Shown here one piece after another: positions 61,127 to 64,000 of a DNA stretch of 64,000 nucleotides. How positions within the stretch are numbered: position 1 is the stretch's first letter; the number at the start of each line of letters is the position of its first letter. Origin of the DNA: DATEDA01 sp963754305 (lineage in GTDB: Bacteria; Pseudomonadota; Gammaproteobacteria; Burkholderiales; SG8-39); assembly GCA_963754305.1 (NCBI GenBank), contig CAVWFR010000051.1, positions 248,001 through 312,000 of the forward strand, in the 5' to 3' direction. Made by a program: the position numbers and the translations under genes. The notes beneath the pieces are model-generated. The model searched no databases. It was not told where the DNA came from and worked only from the letters and a program-made list of their open reading frames with translations.

Positions 61127-63034
61127 CTATTCCTCGGGCGCGTCCGGGTTCAGGTCGGGAGACTTGTCCGGGAGCTTGCCGAGCAGGTAGTAGTCGAGCA
61201 CCACGCGCGCGATCGGCGCCGCGGTCGCGCTGCCGTGCCCCCCGTTCTCGACCAGAATGCCGAGCGCGATCGTGGGCGCGGCCGCCGGTGCGAACGCGAC
61301 GAACAGCGCGTGGTCGCGGTGCCGCTCGGCGACCTTCTTCTCGTCGTACTTCTCGTTCTGCTTCATCGCGATCACCTGCGCGGTACCGGTCTTGCCGCCG
61401 TAAACGTACGCAGCGCCCGCCGCGGAACGCGCCGCGGTTCCACCTGGCTTGGTGACGTCCACCATCGCGCGCTTCACCAGCTCGACCCATTTCGGGTTCA
61501 GCTTCACGGTGCGCAGTGGTTGGGGCTCGATCGGGCGCGACTCGCCGGTCCGCGCGTCGATCACGTGGCGCACCAGATGCGGCTTGTAGGCGACGCCGTT
61601 GTTGGCGAGCACCGCGGTGGCGAACGCGAGCTGGAGCGGCGTCGCGAGGTTGTAGCCCTGGCCGATTCCGACCGACACGCTGTCGCCCTGGTACCAGCGC
61701 TGCTCGTCGGGCCGTTTGAAGCGTTTCTTCTTCCATTCGCGCGAGGGCAGCAGCCCGCCGCGCTCGCCCTCGATGTCGATCCCGGTCGGCGCGCCGAACC
61801 CGAACTGCGACAGGAAGCCGTGCAGCGCGTCGATGTCGGTGTCAGCCGCGACGCCGTAGTAGTACGTGTCGCACGACACGACGATCGAGCGGTAGAGGTT
61901 CACCGCGCCGTGGCCGCCGACCTTCCAGTCGCGGTAGCGGTGCGCGACGCCCGGGAGGGTGTAAAACCCCGGGTCCGAGATCGTGTAGTCCGGCGTACGC
62001 CGGCCGAGTTCTAGCGCCATCATCGCCATGAACGGCTTGAACGTAGAACCCGGGGGGTACGCGCCGGTGACCGCGCGGTTGTTAAGCGGCTTGTCGGGGT
62101 CGTTGTTCAGCGCCTCCCAGGCTGCGGTGTCGATGCCGTCGACGAAGAGGTTCGGGTCGTAGCCCGGTTTGGAGACCAGCGCGAGGATGCCGCCGGTCGC
62201 CGGCTCGATCGCCACCAGCGCGCCGCGGAACTTCCCGAACGCGCGCTCGGCGACCTCCTGGAGCTTGATGTCGAGCGTGAGCGTGAGATTGTTGCCCGAG
62301 GCGGGCGGCGAGGATTCCAGCGTGCGGATGCCGCGCCCGCCGGCGTCGATCTCGACTCTCGCCGAGCCGGTGACGCCGTGCAGCTCGCGTTCGTAGAACC
62401 CTTCGATGCCGGCCTTTCCGATGTAGTCCGATCCGCGGTAGTTGAGCAGCACTCCGTCGGCCTCGAGCCGCTCGAGATCCTTGTCGCTGATCCGGCCGAT
62501 GTAGCCGAGCGCGTGCGAGGCAGTCTCGCCCATCGGATAGTGGCGGAAGAGACGCGCCTTGATCTCGACGCCGGGGAAGCGGTACGCGTTCGCGGCAAAC
62601 CGCGCCACCTCGTCGTCGGTGAGCCGGGTCCGGATCGGCAGGCTGTCGGCGCCCTTGACCTCCGCGCGAAGCTTGCGGAACCGGTTGCGATCGCGCTGCT
62701 GGATCTCCAACACACCCGCGAGCGCGTTGATCGTCGCCTCGAGGTTGCCGACCTTCTGCGCGTTGATCTCGAGCGTGTACTGCGACTCGTTGCGGGCGAC
62801 CACGACGCCGTTGCGGTCTGAGACGAGCCCGCGGTTCGGCACCAGCGGCACGACCGAGATACGGTTGTCCTCCGCCTTGGTCCGGTAGTACTCGTGCTGG
62901 ACGAGCTGCAGGTAGACGAAGCGCAGCGCAAGCAGCCCGAAGGCGGCGAGCACCACCGCACCAGCGACGCCGAGACGGATCTGGAAGCGCCGCAGATCGC
63001 CTTCGAGATCGCGGAATTCGCCGTAGACGCTCAT
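61127..63034 (-). CDS. mrdA: Penicillin-binding protein 2 (peptidoglycan DD-transpeptidase)
   Basis: A 635-residue bitopic transpeptidase. One N-terminal membrane segment (residues about 20-45); dimerisation/pedestal domain (DNRISVVPLVPNRGLVSDRNG); catalytic domain with S330-x-x-K333 in PPGSTFKPF, SxN-type SCD in VVSCDTYYYG and KTG in GGKTGTAQ. It cross-links the side wall with RodA. Its ATG overlaps the mreD stop by four bases (ATGA). Confidence 0.95.
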   Translation of the reverse strand: MSVYGEFRDLEGDLRRFQIRLGVAGAVVLAAFGLLALRFVYLQLVQHEYYRTKAEDNRISVVPLVPNRGLVSDRNGVVVARNESQYTLEINAQKVGNLEATINALAGVLEIQQRDRNRFRKLRAEVKGADSLPIRTRLTDDEVARFAANAYRFPGVEIKARLFRHYPMGETASHALGYIGRISDKDLERLEADGVLLNYRGSDYIGKAGIEGFYERELHGVTGSARVEIDAGGRGIRTLESSPPASGNNLTLTLDIKLQEVAERAFGKFRGALVAIEPATGGILALVSKPGYDPNLFVDGIDTAAWEALNNDPDKPLNNRAVTGAYPPGSTFKPFMAMMALELGRRTPDYTISDPGFYTLPGVAHRYRDWKVGGHGAVNLYRSIVVSCDTYYYGVAADTDIDALHGFLSQFGFGAPTGIDIEGERGGLLPSREWKKKRFKRPDEQRWYQGDSVSVGIGQGYNLATPLQLAFATAVLANNGVAYKPHLVRHVIDARTGESRPIEPQPLRTVKLNPKWVELVKRAMVDVTKPGGTAARSAAGAAYVYGGKTGTAQVIAMKQNEKYDEKKVAERHRDHALFVAFAPAAAPTIALGILVENGGHGSATAAPIARVVLDYYLLGKLPDKSPDLNPDAPEE

Positions 63035-63555
63035 ATCGGCCGGTTGGCGTCGATTTCCGCCGGCCGCCGCTGCGGCGCGAGGAGCACGTAGGTCGCGATC
63101 GGCCAGAGCAGCGCGGCGACCAGGCTGCCGACGAAGAACGACGGCCCCGGATAGGTGCCGCCGGCCACCATCCGCACGCCGAGCATCAGCAGCTGGCTCG
63201 CCGCGAGGAGCACGAAGACGTGCAGCGCCTGCTGCCAGAGCGGAAAGCGCAGGACGCGGCGATGGAGCCCTTGGCCGGCGTAGGCCAGCGCGGCGTAGGC
63301 GAGTGCATGCTGGCCGAAGAGTACGCCGTTCGCTGCGTCCATTACCAGCCCCAGCCCCCAAGCCATTCCGATGCCCATCCTGCGCGGCTGGTGCACGCAC
63401 CAAAACGTGAGCACAAGCGCGACGAGATCGGGGACGCCGCGGACGTCTTGCCAAGGGAGGAGGTTGAACGCGAGCGCCACCAGAAGGCTCGCGAACATGA
63501 AGCTCCCCTTCGCCGGAAGCAGGAGGTACTGGCGGCCGGGATTGTCGAGCGGCAC
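63031..63555 (-). CDS. mreD: Rod shape-determining protein MreD
   Basis: A 174-residue membrane protein with about five segments (LLVALAFNLLPW, LVALVLTFWCV, GWGLGL-like, VFVLLAASQLLML, SLVAALLWPIATYVLL). The family hallmark near the start is LLPAKGSFMFASLL...NLLPW. The GTG at 63555 overlaps the mreC stop by one base (TAGTG) and fits the family better than the later ATG at MFASL. It bridges MreC and the elongasome. Confidence 0.9.
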   Translation of the reverse strand: MPLDNPGRQYLLLPAKGSFMFASLLVALAFNLLPWQDVRGVPDLVALVLTFWCVHQPRRMGIGMAWGLGLVMDAANGVLFGQHALAYAALAYAGQGLHRRVLRFPLWQQALHVFVLLAASQLLMLGVRMVAGGTYPGPSFFVGSLVAALLWPIATYVLLAPQRRPAEIDANRPI

Positions 63556-64000
63556 TACTCGGCCTTCCGCGGGCGCTTCGTCTTGCCGGCTTTCCTCGGC
63601 CCGCTGCTCGGAGCCTCGACCCAGCCCGGGGTGTCTTCCATCTTGGCGAGCACGAGCACTTGCCGGTGCTGATCGGTACCGGCGACCGGCTGGCACACGA
63701 TCTTGGCGAACGCATAGGCCGCGTCGCGCTCGACCCGCACGACGCGCGCGACCGGCAAACCGCGCGGGTACACCCCGTCGATCCCCGACGTCACCAGGAC
63801 ATCGCCCTTCTCGACCTCGGCGTTCGCGGCCATGTGGCGCAGCTCCATCGTCGAGCCGTCGCCGGAACCGTAGGCGACGCCACGCAGGCCGTTGCGCACG
63901 ATCTGCACCGGGATCGCGTGATCCTTGTCGGTCACCAGCGTCACCTCGGCGAGCAGCGGCTGCACGCGCGTCACTTGGCCGATCACGCCGGCGGGATCGA
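63555..64000 (-). CDS. mreC: Cell-shape protein MreC (3' part; 5' end outside window)
   Basis: The last 148 codons of mreC: GVIGQVTRVQPLLAEVTLVTDKDHAIPVQI, GDVLVTSGIDGVYPRGLPVARV and the basic tail KAGKTKRPRKAE. The beta-stranded part of MreC sits in the periplasm and binds PBP2. The frame is open to the window edge. Order mreC-mreD-mrdA-rodA follows. Confidence 0.95.
   Translation of the reverse strand, partial: DPAGVIGQVTRVQPLLAEVTLVTDKDHAIPVQIVRNGLRGVAYGSGDGSTMELRHMAANAEVEKGDVLVTSGIDGVYPRGLPVARVVRVERDAAYAFAKIVCQPVAGTDQHRQVLVLAKMEDTPGWVEAPSSGPRKAGKTKRPRKAE

Overview
The window is a high-G+C proteobacterial chromosome segment, most likely betaproteobacterial (Burkholderiales or Nitrosomonadales-like). 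The evidence is the canonical minus-strand block mreC-mreD-mrdA-rodA-rlpA-dacC-dat-ybeD-lipB-lipA, the DUF971-ubiE-Tim44 block, the thrB/BPSS1780/DUF2782/LOG/polA neighbourhood, a DUF3683 FAD/FeS oxidoreductase, and five periplasmic Bug (TctC-like) binding proteins.

Region 1 (1-12.2 kb) is a very large sensory cassette: at least ten consecutive GAF modules (about 520 bp each), a HisKA/HATPase kinase core, a CheY-like receiver, and a receiver/AAA+/Fis sigma-54 activator. About 4.37 kb of it (3051-7420) is repeated immediately downstream (7421-11796) with scattered substitutions. Both copies carry one-base indels, and 0.6-1.3 kb is riddled with frame changes, whereas the remaining 52 kb are almost all intact. 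A sigma-54-like -24/-12 element lies 85 bp ahead of a small orphan gene just after the activator.

Region 2 (12.4-25 kb) is mostly core: Tim44-like protein, ubiE, DUF971, gltS, phoB-phoR, a PilZ-like protein converging on phoR with overlapping 3' ends, a broken sugar dehydrogenase remnant, and the giant DUF3683 oxidoreductase.

Region 3 (25.2-44.1 kb) is an accessory catabolic region. It holds four Bug proteins, a low-G+C dCTP-deaminase gene, an acyl-CoA dehydrogenase, a VapBC pair, a tightly overlapping operon (Bug, MmgE/PrpD, NDP-forming CoA ligase, CaiB/BaiF CoA-transferase), and a second cluster (Asp/Glu racemase-like protein, class II aldolase, beta-propeller, TPP enzyme, cyclase, D-tartrate dehydratase). 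Together these look like uptake and degradation of hydroxy- or dicarboxylic acids, but the substrates cannot be read from sequence.

Region 4 (44.1-64 kb) is housekeeping: thrB, LOG protein, polA, a LysR/Bug/methyltransferase insert, DUF4197, two TlpA-like proteins (one without its cysteines), lipoate synthesis, and the elongasome/peptidoglycan genes, ending inside mreC. No gene-free stretch exceeds 300 bases. No tRNA, rRNA, CRISPR array or insertion sequence was seen.
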